A DNA stretch of 64,000 nt from Paenibacillus catalpae (GTDB taxonomy: Bacteria; Bacillota; Bacilli; Paenibacillales; Paenibacillaceae), in contig NZ_FOMT01000006.1 of assembly GCF_900112695.1 (NCBI RefSeq), forward strand, positions 248,001-312,000, in the 5' to 3' direction. This document shows, piece by piece, positions 25,504 to 33,395 of the stretch. Under the pieces are notes generated by a model. That model was given only the letters and a program-made list of their open reading frames with translations, did no database searches and was not told where the DNA came from. The stretch's first letter is position 1, and every line of letters begins with the position of its first letter. The position numbers and the translations under genes are program-made.

Positions 25504-26584
25504 AAAAACGCGCAGCTTCCGGACCCGGATGATTGAGCTGTTCGTCATGAGTCTGCTTGTCTCCGGTGCCGTCACTTATTTGCTGTATCGGCTGCTGCAG
25601 TCTTACTATAATCAGAGAGTCCGCTATGCGGATGATCCGATCGCCCAGGCACGGGGCTGGATCTACGACATCGGCGATTTGAATTTTTTCCTGATCTTCT
25701 TTCTGCCGTTATCGTTCTTCTTCTTCTATATGTTCACCAAGCCATACGTTACCTATTTCAAGGAAATCTCGAACGGCATTCACCGGCTGGCCAACGGCGA
25801 TTTCAACGGGCAGGTGCAGGTCTCCTCGGATGATGAGTTTGGAGTAATCGCGAGCGACCTTAATCTGGCCGGCGAAATGCTTCAGAAAGCGGTGGAACGG
25901 GGAGATTTCGCCGAGACGAGCAAGGATCAGCTGGTGCTGAATCTCGCGCATGATCTGCGGACGCCTCTCACCTCGGTGCTCGGCTACCTGGATTTTATTC
26001 TTCGTGACGAGCAGCTGACACCGGAGCAGGTCAAGCATTTTGCGGCTATAGCGTTTAATAAGTCTCAGCGCCTGGAGCGGCTCGTTGATGAGCTGTTTGA
26101 GTTGACCCGGATGAACTACGGCATGCTGACCCTAGAAAAGCGGGAGATCGATCTGTCCGAACTGCTGATGCAGATGAGCGAAGAGCTGTATCCGCTGTTT
26201 AAGAAAAGCCGGCTGACCGCAAGAATGGACCTTCCTCCCCATCTCATGATGGTTGCGGACGGCGAGCTGCTGGCAAGGGTGTTCGAGAACTTGCTGACCA
26301 ACGCCGCCCGTTACGGTCAGGATGGAGAATATGTCGACGTGAGAGGACGGATAGAGAACGGCGAAGCCATCCTGGAGGTTATCAATTATGGCGATTCGAT
26401 CAAGCCGGAGGATCTGCCGCATCTGTTCGACATGTTCTACACCGGCGACCGTGCCCGCTCTCCGGAAGGAAGCACGGGCTTGGGGCTGTTTATCGTCAAA
26501 AACATCGTGGAGCAGCACGAAGGCACCATTACCGCGGAGAGCAGCACGATTCGCACCATTTTCACGGTCAGATTGCCAATTTAA
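25487..26584 (+). CDS. Sensor histidine kinase, VanS-like
   Basis: A 365-residue membrane kinase: helix ~15-35, short extracytoplasmic loop (~36-60), helix ~62-82, HAMP (~84-136), then HisKA with NLAHDLRTPLTSVLGY (~150) and an HATPase domain (ENLLTNAARY, FDMFYTGDRAR, GLGLFIVKNIVE). The layout and HisKA sequence match VanS/WalK-like kinases. ATG 25487 is preceded by GGGGGG inside the regulator gene. It probably phosphorylates the upstream VanR-like regulator and senses wall damage or a wall ligand. Confidence 0.88.
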   Translation: MLSKVKKTRSFRTRMIELFVMSLLVSGAVTYLLYRLLQSYYNQRVRYADDPIAQARGWIYDIGDLNFFLIFFLPLSFFFFYMFTKPYVTYFKEISNGIHRLANGDFNGQVQVSSDDEFGVIASDLNLAGEMLQKAVERGDFAETSKDQLVLNLAHDLRTPLTSVLGYLDFILRDEQLTPEQVKHFAAIAFNKSQRLERLVDELFELTRMNYGMLTLEKREIDLSELLMQMSEELYPLFKKSRLTARMDLPPHLMMVADGELLARVFENLLTNAARYGQDGEYVDVRGRIENGEAILEVINYGDSIKPEDLPHLFDMFYTGDRARSPEGSTGLGLFIVKNIVEQHEGTITAESSTIRTIFTVRLPI

Positions 26585-26611
26585 GAAAAACTTTAACTTT
26601 TTCCCCACTTC

Positions 26612-26638
26612 TTCTTAAAAAGTATGCCGTATTCTTAA
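26612..26638 (+). promoter_or_regulatory. Direct repeats TTCTTAA, candidate response-regulator site before vanY
   Basis: TTCTTAA occurs at 26612-26618 and 26632-26638, 20 bases apart, so on one face of the helix. An inverted copy TTAAGAA lies at 26581-26587 at the end of the kinase gene. This is the usual layout for an OmpR-family dimer acting on the downstream peptidase gene. Confidence 0.45.
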
Positions 26639-26667
26639 TTGCATGAACAAGCAAAGGGGAATGGAGC

Positions 26668-27528
26668 ATGAAGAAGTGGGTTGTTTTTGCGTTTATCCTT
26701 GTTATTCTGCTTAGTTACGGAATCCCGCAGCTTAATGTGAAAAGCGGCGGGGAAGGCAAGGTTAATATAGAGAACGGGTCGCTGCCGTCGAAAGACAGCC
26801 AGATGATTACCGTAAGCAAGGAGCAGATGTATCAGGGGGATTTGCTCCTTGTGAATGCGGACTATGCCTTGCATCAGGAAGGAATACGTTCGGATGTCGT
26901 CTCGCTGTCCGATCGTTCGGATCTGGTGAAGGGCTTCGGCTTGCTCGATCCGTCCATTCAGCTGTCACAGTCGATTGTTAAATCATTTGGCAAGATGGTA
27001 GCAGGTGCGGCAAAAGACGGCGTGAATCATTTTCTCATCAACAGCGGGTATCGCGACGCGGATAAGCAGGACCAGCTATACCGCGATATGGGACATGACT
27101 ATGCGCTTCCGGCTTACCATAGCGAGCATAATCTTGGAGTATCGCTGGATATCGGTTCAACAGAGGCGAAGATGGAAGATGCAAAGGAAGGCAAATGGCT
27201 GGAGCAGCATGCCTGGGAGTATGGTTTTATTTTACGCTATCCGAAGGGTAAAGAAGAGATTACGGGCATTAAGTTTGAGCCGTGGCATTTCCGTTATGTC
27301 GGGCGTGCACACAGCGCCATCATGTATCAGCAGGACCTGACGCTTGAGCAATATTTGGACGAGCTGAAAAAGACAAAGGGACTCTCCATCACATTAGATA
27401 ATCAAAAGTATACCGTTACCTACTACCCGATGGTCGGAGACAGCGTAACCGTTCGGGTACCAAAGGGCGAGCATTACGATATCTCCGGCAACAATTACGA
27501 CGGGGTTATTGTAACGGCGTATGCATAG
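26668..27528 (+). CDS. vanY: D-alanyl-D-alanine carboxypeptidase, VanY-like
   Basis: A 286-residue membrane-anchored zinc peptidase. One N-terminal helix (~4-20) would place the domain outside. Zinc ligands are seen as SEHNLGVSLD (His154, Asp161) and EPWHFRY (His207), with Glu204 as catalytic base. The family removes the terminal D-Ala of peptidoglycan stem peptides; in glycopeptide resistance this removes the drug target. It lies 83 bases after a VanRS-like pair. No vanH, vanA or vanX gene is in the window, so this is more likely a VanY-only wall-stress module than full vancomycin resistance. Confidence 0.88.
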   Translation: MKKWVVFAFILVILLSYGIPQLNVKSGGEGKVNIENGSLPSKDSQMITVSKEQMYQGDLLLVNADYALHQEGIRSDVVSLSDRSDLVKGFGLLDPSIQLSQSIVKSFGKMVAGAAKDGVNHFLINSGYRDADKQDQLYRDMGHDYALPAYHSEHNLGVSLDIGSTEAKMEDAKEGKWLEQHAWEYGFILRYPKGKEEITGIKFEPWHFRYVGRAHSAIMYQQDLTLEQYLDELKKTKGLSITLDNQKYTVTYYPMVGDSVTVRVPKGEHYDISGNNYDGVIVTAYA

Positions 27529-27633
27529 AGGAGTTAATGAAGCGTATCGCTGGAGATGCGCTTTTTCGTTGGCTGTTGGGTATACTGCTCCTTGCCAGTT
27601 GACAACGGAAGCAACAAGAAGCATAATAAACGC

Positions 27634-27653
27634 TAGAATGAACGTTCTATCTA
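27634..27653 (+). promoter_or_regulatory. TetR operator before the TetR gene
   Basis: TAGA-AT-GAACGTTC-TA-TCTA is an almost perfect palindrome. The same core occurs at 28333-28352 before the SDR gene, so the regulator probably controls both genes. The pair of sites makes this assignment strong. Confidence 0.8.
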
Positions 27654-27684
27654 ATGGGTCTGGACAGTCTGGAGGAAGCATCTC

Positions 27685-28266
27685 ATGTTTGAGCAATATA
27701 ATAAAGTGCAGAAGGCTGTGCTCGAAACGACACTTTCGATTATTATCCGCAAAGAGCTTCAGGCTACTTCTATGGCGCTGATCGCCAAGGAGTCCAAGGT
27801 GTCGACGGGCAGTATTTATCATTATTTCAGCAGCAAAGAAGAGATTATCAATGAGCTGTACACGGCCATCGTTACGTATAACGGCCAGTTCGTGCAGGAA
27901 GGGCTGAACCGGGAGGGCACGATCCGCGAACGATTTACTTGGGGCTGGGAGAAAGTAATCGAGATCAGCCGGCAATATCCGGAGGGCTTCCAGTTTATTG
28001 AGCAGTACTCCTTCTCGCCATACATCTATGAAGAGGTTAAGCAGAAAGCCTATAACGGCGGATGGTGCGCGCCGATGAACGGGCTTTATGCGGAGGCGAT
28101 GGAGCAGAAGCTGTTCAAGGAGATGGATCCCAAGCTGCTTGTTCAGATGCATTATGGATCTATTGTCTACATGATGAAGAGCTATTTGCAAGGCAACACG
28201 GAGTTAACCGATGCCGGGATTCAGCAGGCGATAGAGGTGTGCTGGCAGGGAGCATGCAGAGAATAA
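27685..28266 (+). CDS. TetR family transcriptional regulator
   Basis: A 193-residue repressor with the helix-turn-helix SMALIAKESKVSTGSIYHYF (~31-50) and an all-helical ligand domain. The start ATG follows GGAGG at 27671-27675. A near-perfect palindromic operator lies 32-51 bases upstream and recurs before the short-chain dehydrogenase, so the gene is probably autoregulated and represses the dehydrogenase. The inducer is unknown but may be a substrate of that enzyme. Confidence 0.88.
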   Translation: MFEQYNKVQKAVLETTLSIIIRKELQATSMALIAKESKVSTGSIYHYFSSKEEIINELYTAIVTYNGQFVQEGLNREGTIRERFTWGWEKVIEISRQYPEGFQFIEQYSFSPYIYEEVKQKAYNGGWCAPMNGLYAEAMEQKLFKEMDPKLLVQMHYGSIVYMMKSYLQGNTELTDAGIQQAIEVCWQGACRE

Positions 28267-28332
28267 AGGGACGCGAGCGTTTGAGCATGCTTCCTCTGCA
28301 GTCCGGTCTGTTGGGCCGGTTTTTAAGACAGT

Positions 28333-28352
28333 TAGAATGAACGTTCGATCTA
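28333..28352 (+). promoter_or_regulatory. TetR operator before the SDR gene
   Basis: TAGA-AT-GAACGTTC-GA-TCTA, flanked by one more matching pair (T/A on each side). It shares 18 of 20 bases with the operator at 27634-27653. Confidence 0.8.
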
Positions 28353-28378
28353 AAATTGAGGTAGAGGAGAGAATCATA

Positions 28379-29197
28379 ATGAGCAAAACGATCTTTATTA
28401 CAGGAACAAGCAGCGGACTAGGTAAGCTGACGGCGATTCATTTTGCCAAGCTGGGCTGGAATGTTGCGGCAACGATGCGGACACCGGAGAATGAAACAGA
28501 GCTGACGCAGTACGGCAATATTAAGCTGTTTAAGCTCGATGTAACGGATGTGGAGCAGGTCCAGGCAGCCGTGGCCGATGCGATTGAAGCTTTCGGGCGG
28601 ATTGATGTTGTCGTGAACAATGCAGGAGTTGGAGCTTATGGAGCATTGGAGCTGGCAAAGGAGGAGACCATTGACTGGCAGCTTGGCGTAAACGTACGCG
28701 GTCCTATCAATGTGATTCGTGCAATGCTGCCGCATTTCCGGGCGAATAAATCCGGCATGTTCATTACAATCAGCTCGTTTATGGGCGTCACCACGGCCGT
28801 GCCTACCGGCTCCTTATATAATATGTCCAAATTTGCTTTGGAAGGATTAATCGAAGGATTGTATTACGAGCTGAAGCCGCTTGGCATCGAGCTGAGGCTG
28901 GTGGAGCAGGGCGGTTCGTCGGGCAATAACTTTGTGGATAAAATTGTCTGGGGTAATAGCGAGGAGATTACCGATTATGATGAGATTACCGCAAAGGTAA
29001 AAGCGATGATGTCCAAAGCCGCCGAAGGCGGGGTGGATGATCCGCAAACGATTGTAGATGCTATTGCCCGGCTTGCCATTGGCGAGAGCAATCAGTTTCG
29101 CACGCTGGTGGGCGAAGCTGCTCATCAGTTGATGGATATGAGAAAATCGCTGCCGATTGAGGACTATTTGGAACGGATCGCAGCGCCGTATCAATAA
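28379..29197 (+). CDS. Short-chain dehydrogenase/reductase (SDR)
   Basis: A 272-residue classical SDR. The dinucleotide site is TGTSSGLG (~7-14), the NNAG motif is at ~80, Ser of the active site in ITISS (~130) and the catalytic YxxxK in YNMSK (~146-150). ATG 28379 follows GAGGAGA; the longer frame from 28337 would start inside the operator. The enzyme reduces or oxidises a carbonyl with NAD(P)H; the substrate is unknown. It is controlled by the linked TetR protein through shared operators. Confidence 0.9.
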   Translation: MSKTIFITGTSSGLGKLTAIHFAKLGWNVAATMRTPENETELTQYGNIKLFKLDVTDVEQVQAAVADAIEAFGRIDVVVNNAGVGAYGALELAKEETIDWQLGVNVRGPINVIRAMLPHFRANKSGMFITISSFMGVTTAVPTGSLYNMSKFALEGLIEGLYYELKPLGIELRLVEQGGSSGNNFVDKIVWGNSEEITDYDEITAKVKAMMSKAAEGGVDDPQTIVDAIARLAIGESNQFRTLVGEAAHQLMDMRKSLPIEDYLERIAAPYQ

Positions 29198-29217
29198 TAA
29201 TACGATCTAAGGCGAAG

Positions 29218-29251
29218 GCCGGTCACCATCCTAAGACGTGGCCGGCTTTTT
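29218..29251 (+). terminator. Terminator of the SDR gene
   Basis: GCCGGTCAC (29218-29226) pairs with GTGGCCGGC (29238-29246), one G-U, and five T follow. The stop of the convergent pentapeptide gene lies in the loop. Confidence 0.85.
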
Positions 29252-30088
29252 GCTGTTCCAATGCTCTGGCCGGTTAAGTGCCGGCGGAAGCTTGGTGTCC
29301 GCATTGCCTTTTGCGGCTTGCAGCTGGACTTGGGTCAGGAAGAGACTCTCGCTTAAGTCGGCTCCAGACAGGTCGGTATCCCGCATATCGGCTCCAATCA
29401 GATCCGCATAGCGGAGGTCGGATCCCCGGAGATCGGCGGCAATGAGGAAAGCCCCACGCAGATTAGCTCCCCGAAGGTCCGCGCCTTGCAGCTTGGCTCC
29501 CATTAGATCGGCCCCACGTCCGATGACTTTCTTCTTGCGGCTGCGGGAATCCCCCTTAAGCGGAGGGGCTTCAGCCCGCACAAGCTCGCTTGTCTGCAGC
29601 AGCAGAGCGTTCACTTTGGCGCGGTGGGCGGCGACATCCAGCTCCAGCAGGGCATCGGCGTCCAGGCAGGTGAGGCGTTCCGTCTCCTCAAGCTGCGCTT
29701 GAAGCTCTTGGCGGATCGGCCGGGCTGCTTGATGCTCTGCCGCTCCGGTCAAATACCAGAGCAGCTCGTGAAGATGCCACATGGCGGGGAATACCTCAAA
29801 TATTTGCTTCGCCTTGTGTGGCTCATGCCGCCAGCTGCGGCCGCCGAAGGTGAACTGCGAAAGCTTCTGTCCGGCTCCAAAGCAGTCGTATACGGTACAG
29901 CCCCGGAAGCCCTGCTGCCGAAGATTATTGTGGATGCCGCACCGGAAATCCTCCTGCAGATTGCGGCACGGCTGTCCGCTGTTTTTATCTATAGCAAAGT
30001 CCGCAGATGCGGCAAAAGGAAGTGCGACACAGCATAAGCCAAAGCAGTTTTCACAATCCCCTCTAAGATGTCTGCGTTCTAGGGCCAT
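29231..30088 (-). CDS. Cys-rich (YkgJ-like) plus pentapeptide-repeat protein
   Basis: A 285-residue soluble protein. The N-terminal ~75 residues hold eight Cys (12, 15, 19, 20, 41, 50, 64, 69) beginning CENCFGLCC, a pattern like the YkgJ metal-binding domains. A helical middle region follows, then a basic stretch (SRSRKKK) and about twelve pentapeptide repeats (ADLxG, ~205-267) that form a right-handed beta helix. The start is ATG 30088 after AAAGGAGGG. Pentapeptide proteins can mimic DNA and protect gyrase, but many have other roles, and the Cys domain argues for a metal-linked function. Function unknown. Confidence 0.8.
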   Translation of the reverse strand: MALERRHLRGDCENCFGLCCVALPFAASADFAIDKNSGQPCRNLQEDFRCGIHNNLRQQGFRGCTVYDCFGAGQKLSQFTFGGRSWRHEPHKAKQIFEVFPAMWHLHELLWYLTGAAEHQAARPIRQELQAQLEETERLTCLDADALLELDVAAHRAKVNALLLQTSELVRAEAPPLKGDSRSRKKKVIGRGADLMGAKLQGADLRGANLRGAFLIAADLRGSDLRYADLIGADMRDTDLSGADLSESLFLTQVQLQAAKGNADTKLPPALNRPEHWNSKKPATS

Positions 30089-30141
30089 CTTATTCCCTCC
30101 TTTTATTCTCTCTATTCTAAACGAAAGGGATATTGAGAGAA

Positions 30142-30234
30142 ATGGAAAAAACAATTAAATCCCTTTATGTGGAAGTTGTGCTCGATTATGATAGAGAGAG
30201 GGCAGCGGCACTCGACTTCGGCGAGGGAGATTAA
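30142..30234 (+). CDS. Possible 30-residue peptide upstream of the RNA ligase
   Basis: An open frame from ATG 30142 to TAA 30232-30234 for an acidic 30-residue peptide (contains YVEVVLDYDRERAAALDF). An AAAGGGA lies 11 bases upstream. Its stop falls inside the palindrome at 30231-30248 just before the ligase ribosome binding site, which fits a leader peptide. Nothing else supports translation. Confidence 0.25.
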   Translation: MEKTIKSLYVEVVLDYDRERAAALDFGEGD

Positions 30235-30248
30235 GTAAGATTACTTAA
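30231..30248. promoter_or_regulatory. Perfect palindrome before the RNA ligase gene
   Basis: TTAAGTAA-GA-TTACTTAA, immediately before the ribosome binding site AAGGAG. It may be a repressor operator or an RNA hairpin near the site; which one cannot be told. Confidence 0.5.
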
Positions 30249-30266
30249 TAAGGAGTGGAAATATAT

Positions 30267-31046
30267 ATGGATCTGAGGAAAATCAACTCGTTAACCAAGT
30301 ATCCGAGTATTCTTACCTATCATAAGCTGGGCGAGCGGGGGAAATTAACGGAGGAGTTAAACGAAGAGCGGGGATATCTGAACGATTCCGATACCATCTA
30401 TATTTACGAGAAAGTAGACGGAGAGAACGCAAGAATCATTTTCTTAAAGAATCCATCGGGCGAGATCGATTATTTGATCGGCTCCAGAGAAGAGCTGTTA
30501 TACGCCAAGGGAGATCGCATCGGGAATCCGTACGGGAATATCTCCGAATTTCTTAAGCCTCTTGCGGAACAATTGACTGCAAATGACTTTCTTCAAGGCG
30601 ATTGGGCTTTAACCGTTGTGTATCAGGAGTCGTATGGCGGTAAAACGAAAGCTGCCAAAAACTATACCGAGAATAAGACCCAGGCCTATAGAGTGTTTGA
30701 CGTCTTTTCATTGACCAGAAGTGAACTGGACAGTCTCCTTCTATTACCGAGTGAGAAGATTGCGGAGTGGCGGGAGCACGGGAATCAGCCTTTTTATAGC
30801 GAATTAGAAAAAAACAAATTTATAGAAGCCAATGAGCTTGCATATGCTCCTTTGTTACATGAGGTCAGCGGCGCGGAGTTCCCAACCTCGCTTGAGAATA
30901 CGTTTCGTTATTTGAAGAGCTTCGAACAAACCAGGGTCGGGATTGATGCTTCGGGGAAATCGGAAGGGATTATTGTCCGTTCTGCCCATCGAAAGCAGAT
31001 CAGAAAAATTCGTTTCGAGGACTACGAAAGAACCTTCAGAAAATAA
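30267..31046 (+). CDS. ATP-dependent RNA ligase, Rnl2-like
   Basis: A 259-residue nucleotidyltransferase of the RNA ligase (T4 Rnl2/REL) family. Motif I is EKVDGENARI with Lys49 as the AMP-accepting residue; GSREE is the next motif, YRVFDVFSL is motif IIIa-like, SEGIIVRS is motif IV and KIRFEDYERTFRK ends with motif V. The protein is a minimal catalytic domain with a short tail. Such enzymes seal 3'-OH/5'-P nicks in RNA, often for tRNA repair. ATG 30267 is chosen because AAGGAG lies 11 bases upstream. No kinase-phosphatase or nuclease partner is beside it; a one-helix exported protein gene follows. Confidence 0.82.
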   Translation: MDLRKINSLTKYPSILTYHKLGERGKLTEELNEERGYLNDSDTIYIYEKVDGENARIIFLKNPSGEIDYLIGSREELLYAKGDRIGNPYGNISEFLKPLAEQLTANDFLQGDWALTVVYQESYGGKTKAAKNYTENKTQAYRVFDVFSLTRSELDSLLLLPSEKIAEWREHGNQPFYSELEKNKFIEANELAYAPLLHEVSGAEFPTSLENTFRYLKSFEQTRVGIDASGKSEGIIVRSAHRKQIRKIRFEDYERTFRK

Positions 31047-31057
31047 GGAGCATAATG

Positions 31058-31738
31058 ATGTACACAGGGAAAAGATCAAGTCTGTTATGGGTCAAGTGGA
31101 GCTGCATGATACTCGCCTGTTTGCTGTTGCTTGTCGGCTTTGTCTATGCTTATGACAAGCCTGGCGGGATCGCGGACTGGAGATATTCTCGAGCAGCGGG
31201 GTACCCGGGAATCATAAATATTCCGCTTGGAGACACGCCGGAGCAAGCGGTGCAGAAGTTTAGACAAACTACTGATGAACAAGTGATCTATAAGGAAGCG
31301 ATTGACGGAGGCGTCCTGGTCTTTACGAAACGTAACGATCAAACAGACGGGACCGATCTAGGGATAGAATTTGTGCGTAAAACATGGCTGGGCTGGAAAT
31401 GGGTTACGGGTGGATCCTACGGATTATCGTCGGTCGCGGATGAGGCGGTTAACTATATGAGTATGCCAAAGTTCAAAGGCATACACGGACCTTTCCCCAT
31501 TGTGTATGGTCAAATTGCGGATAAATCCATTACCGACATCCAGGTTATACTCGGCGGCGATGCTTATCGCGCCAAGATTATTAATGAAGGGGTTTTGGAG
31601 CCGATCTGGTATGTTGAACTGCCTTCCTCAGCCGATACTCCTTACCAAATCGAGGCCCTAAATAGTAGAAGTTCAGTCGTGGCCAGCAAAACCATTGACG
31701 ATTCGTTTGATTCCGGAAGCATTCTTGTATCTAAATAA
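31058..31738 (+). CDS. Membrane-anchored or exported protein of unknown function
   Basis: A 226-residue protein not recognised. A basic start and strong helix (ILACLLLLVGFVYAY, ~17-32) form an uncleaved anchor or signal peptide. The outer part is beta-rich, with a repeat-like pattern of TDEQVIYKEAIDGGVLVF and FVRKTWLGWKWVTGG, and could be one compact domain. ATG 31058 is preferred to 31055 for spacing to AAGGAG. It follows the RNA ligase by 11 bases and probably shares its transcript, but no functional link can be inferred. A strong terminator follows. Confidence 0.75.
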   Translation: MYTGKRSSLLWVKWSCMILACLLLLVGFVYAYDKPGGIADWRYSRAAGYPGIINIPLGDTPEQAVQKFRQTTDEQVIYKEAIDGGVLVFTKRNDQTDGTDLGIEFVRKTWLGWKWVTGGSYGLSSVADEAVNYMSMPKFKGIHGPFPIVYGQIADKSITDIQVILGGDAYRAKIINEGVLEPIWYVELPSSADTPYQIEALNSRSSVVASKTIDDSFDSGSILVSK

Positions 31739-31774
31739 CCGAAAGGCGCCTGCATCTTTGCAGGCGCCTTTCGG
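31739..31774. terminator. Bidirectional terminator
   Basis: CCGAAAGGCGCCTGC pairs with GCAGGCGCCTTTCGG, loop ATCTTT, a perfect 15-bp stem between convergent genes. T-tails are short. Confidence 0.85.
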
Positions 31775-31778
31775 CGTT

Positions 31779-32552
31779 TCACGCCAGATAATAGTTCTGA
31801 AGCTTCGCGCGACGCTCAGCATCAATGCCGAATTCCTGCTCGAGGTAAGCCTCGAAGGTACCGTAGCCGGATTCAATTGCGTTAAATACCGCCTCAAGGA
31901 ACTCTGCGCGAAGACGCATATTTTCCATTATTTCCTCTAGCTTTTCTGCAGAAAGATGCGGCCTCAGGCGCTCCTTCATTTGTTCGTTCATCGGAGCCAG
32001 CGTTTCGTTGGAGATCAGATAGTCTGCAATGATCGTCTCCTTGTCCACGCCAAGGGTCAGCAGAATCAAAGCGCCGCCAACGCCGGTACGGTCACGTCCG
32101 CCCATGCAGTGGTGAAGGAATGCCGTACCCTCCTGATTTTCAAACAGCTGCATCAGAGCTTTAAACGACGTGTTATTAAGCGCCATTTTCCCATACATTT
32201 CTGTCATGATTTCAAGCGGCATTTGTTCCAGCTGCTTCAACATTTCCTTCTCGAAATCAGCGGAAGTCACAGCCGGATTATTAATAGCCGGAACGCGGAT
32301 GTTGCGAACAGACGGGATTACCGGGTCAGGCTGCTTCTCCGCTTCGTGATCATCGCGGTAATCGAAGATTGCCGTGATGCCCAGCGATTGCAGTAACGAG
32401 ATATCCTTTTCCGTCATTGCCGACAGATCCGCGGATCGGAAGATCAAGCCAGGCTTTACTTCACGGCCGTCTGCCGTTTTGTAGCCGCCCATATCGCGGA
32501 AGTTAAGGACCTTCTCCATCGGGATAATACGCTCAAATTGTTGAGTTGTCAT
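31779..32552 (-). CDS. Tyrosine phosphatase-family protein of the phn operon
   Basis: A 257-residue cytoplasmic phosphatase of the Y_phosphatase3 group. The active site is HHCMGGRDRTGVG (~144-156) with the Cys nucleophile and Arg of the P-loop, preceded by FRSADLS and the YRDDHE loop. It begins 30 bases after phnC and is the last gene of the phn-type operon. In this setting it may hydrolyse a phosphate ester that enters through the transporter, rather than phosphotyrosine. This role is inference; the fold is sure. Confidence 0.85.
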   Translation of the reverse strand: MTTQQFERIIPMEKVLNFRDMGGYKTADGREVKPGLIFRSADLSAMTEKDISLLQSLGITAIFDYRDDHEAEKQPDPVIPSVRNIRVPAINNPAVTSADFEKEMLKQLEQMPLEIMTEMYGKMALNNTSFKALMQLFENQEGTAFLHHCMGGRDRTGVGGALILLTLGVDKETIIADYLISNETLAPMNEQMKERLRPHLSAEKLEEIMENMRLRAEFLEAVFNAIESGYGTFEAYLEQEFGIDAERRAKLQNYYLA

Positions 32553-32582
32553 TAGAGTCTCGCCTTTCGATTTGGGATTAGA

Positions 32583-33374
32583 TTAAACAGCTTGTTCAAT
32601 GGCAGAGCCGTTTTGGAACATTTGATGCTCTTTGCCCTCATAGATGTGCTGCGTCATGCGCTCCGTCAGCTCTTCCGGGCTGCCGTCGAAGACCACTCTG
32701 CCGCTCTTGATACCAACAATGCGGGTAGCATATCGCTTAGCAACATCCACCTGATGCAGGTTCACGAGGCAGGCAATGCCCTGTTCTTTGCAGTTGGCAT
32801 AAAGGGAGTCCATAACAACCTTTGAGGAATTAGGGTCAAGGGAAGCGATAGGCTCATCCGCGAGAATAAGCTCAGGCTTTTGGGCCAGCGCACGGCAGAT
32901 GCCAACCCGCTGCTTTTGCCCGCCGGACAGCTCATCAGCCCGTTTGTACACCTGCTCCTCCAGCCCAAGCTTTTGCAAGAGAGCAATGGCCTGCAGCTTG
33001 TCTGCTTCGGAATAGCGGCTGAACACCCCGTTAAAAGCGCTCATTTGGCCAAGACGTCCATGCAGCACATTTTCAAGCACGCTTAAGCGGTCTACCAGAT
33101 TGTAGTGCTGAAAGATCATGCCAATTTGCGATCGGATTTGGCGAAGCTGTTTTTTGTTTGCCCCCACAATCTCTTGATCAAGGAACGCAATCGAGCCAGC
33201 TGTTGGATCGATCAGGCGGTTGATGCAGCGGAGCAGCGTTGATTTGCCGGCGCCGCTTGGGCCGATGACGGCAATGAATTCATTCGGGTGAACCTCAAGA
33301 TCAATACCGTTCAAAGCCACTGTACTGGTGCCGTATTGTTTCTTCAGACCATGAATTTGAAGCATGGGTTTCAT
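32583..33374 (-). CDS. phnC: Phosphonate-type ABC transporter ATPase
   Basis: A 263-residue ATPase with Walker A GPSGAGKST (~38), signature LSGGQKQR (~146), Walker B LILADEPIASLDP (~167) and the H-loop in LHQVDVA. It matches PhnC in length and in the H-loop region. It lies after two PhnE-like permeases and a PhnD-like lipoprotein, completing a phosphonate/phosphite/phosphate-ester importer. The substrate among these is not fixed by the sequence. Confidence 0.92.
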   Translation of the reverse strand: MKPMLQIHGLKKQYGTSTVALNGIDLEVHPNEFIAVIGPSGAGKSTLLRCINRLIDPTAGSIAFLDQEIVGANKKQLRQIRSQIGMIFQHYNLVDRLSVLENVLHGRLGQMSAFNGVFSRYSEADKLQAIALLQKLGLEEQVYKRADELSGGQKQRVGICRALAQKPELILADEPIASLDPNSSKVVMDSLYANCKEQGIACLVNLHQVDVAKRYATRIVGIKSGRVVFDGSPEELTERMTQHIYEGKEHQMFQNGSAIEQAV

Positions 33375-33395
33375 ATGAGAAGGCCTCCCTTAAAC

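Noticed and set aside
24793..27528. Complete vancomycin-resistance cluster
   Set aside because: Only VanR-, VanS- and VanY-like genes are present; no vanH, ligase or vanX gene is found nearby.
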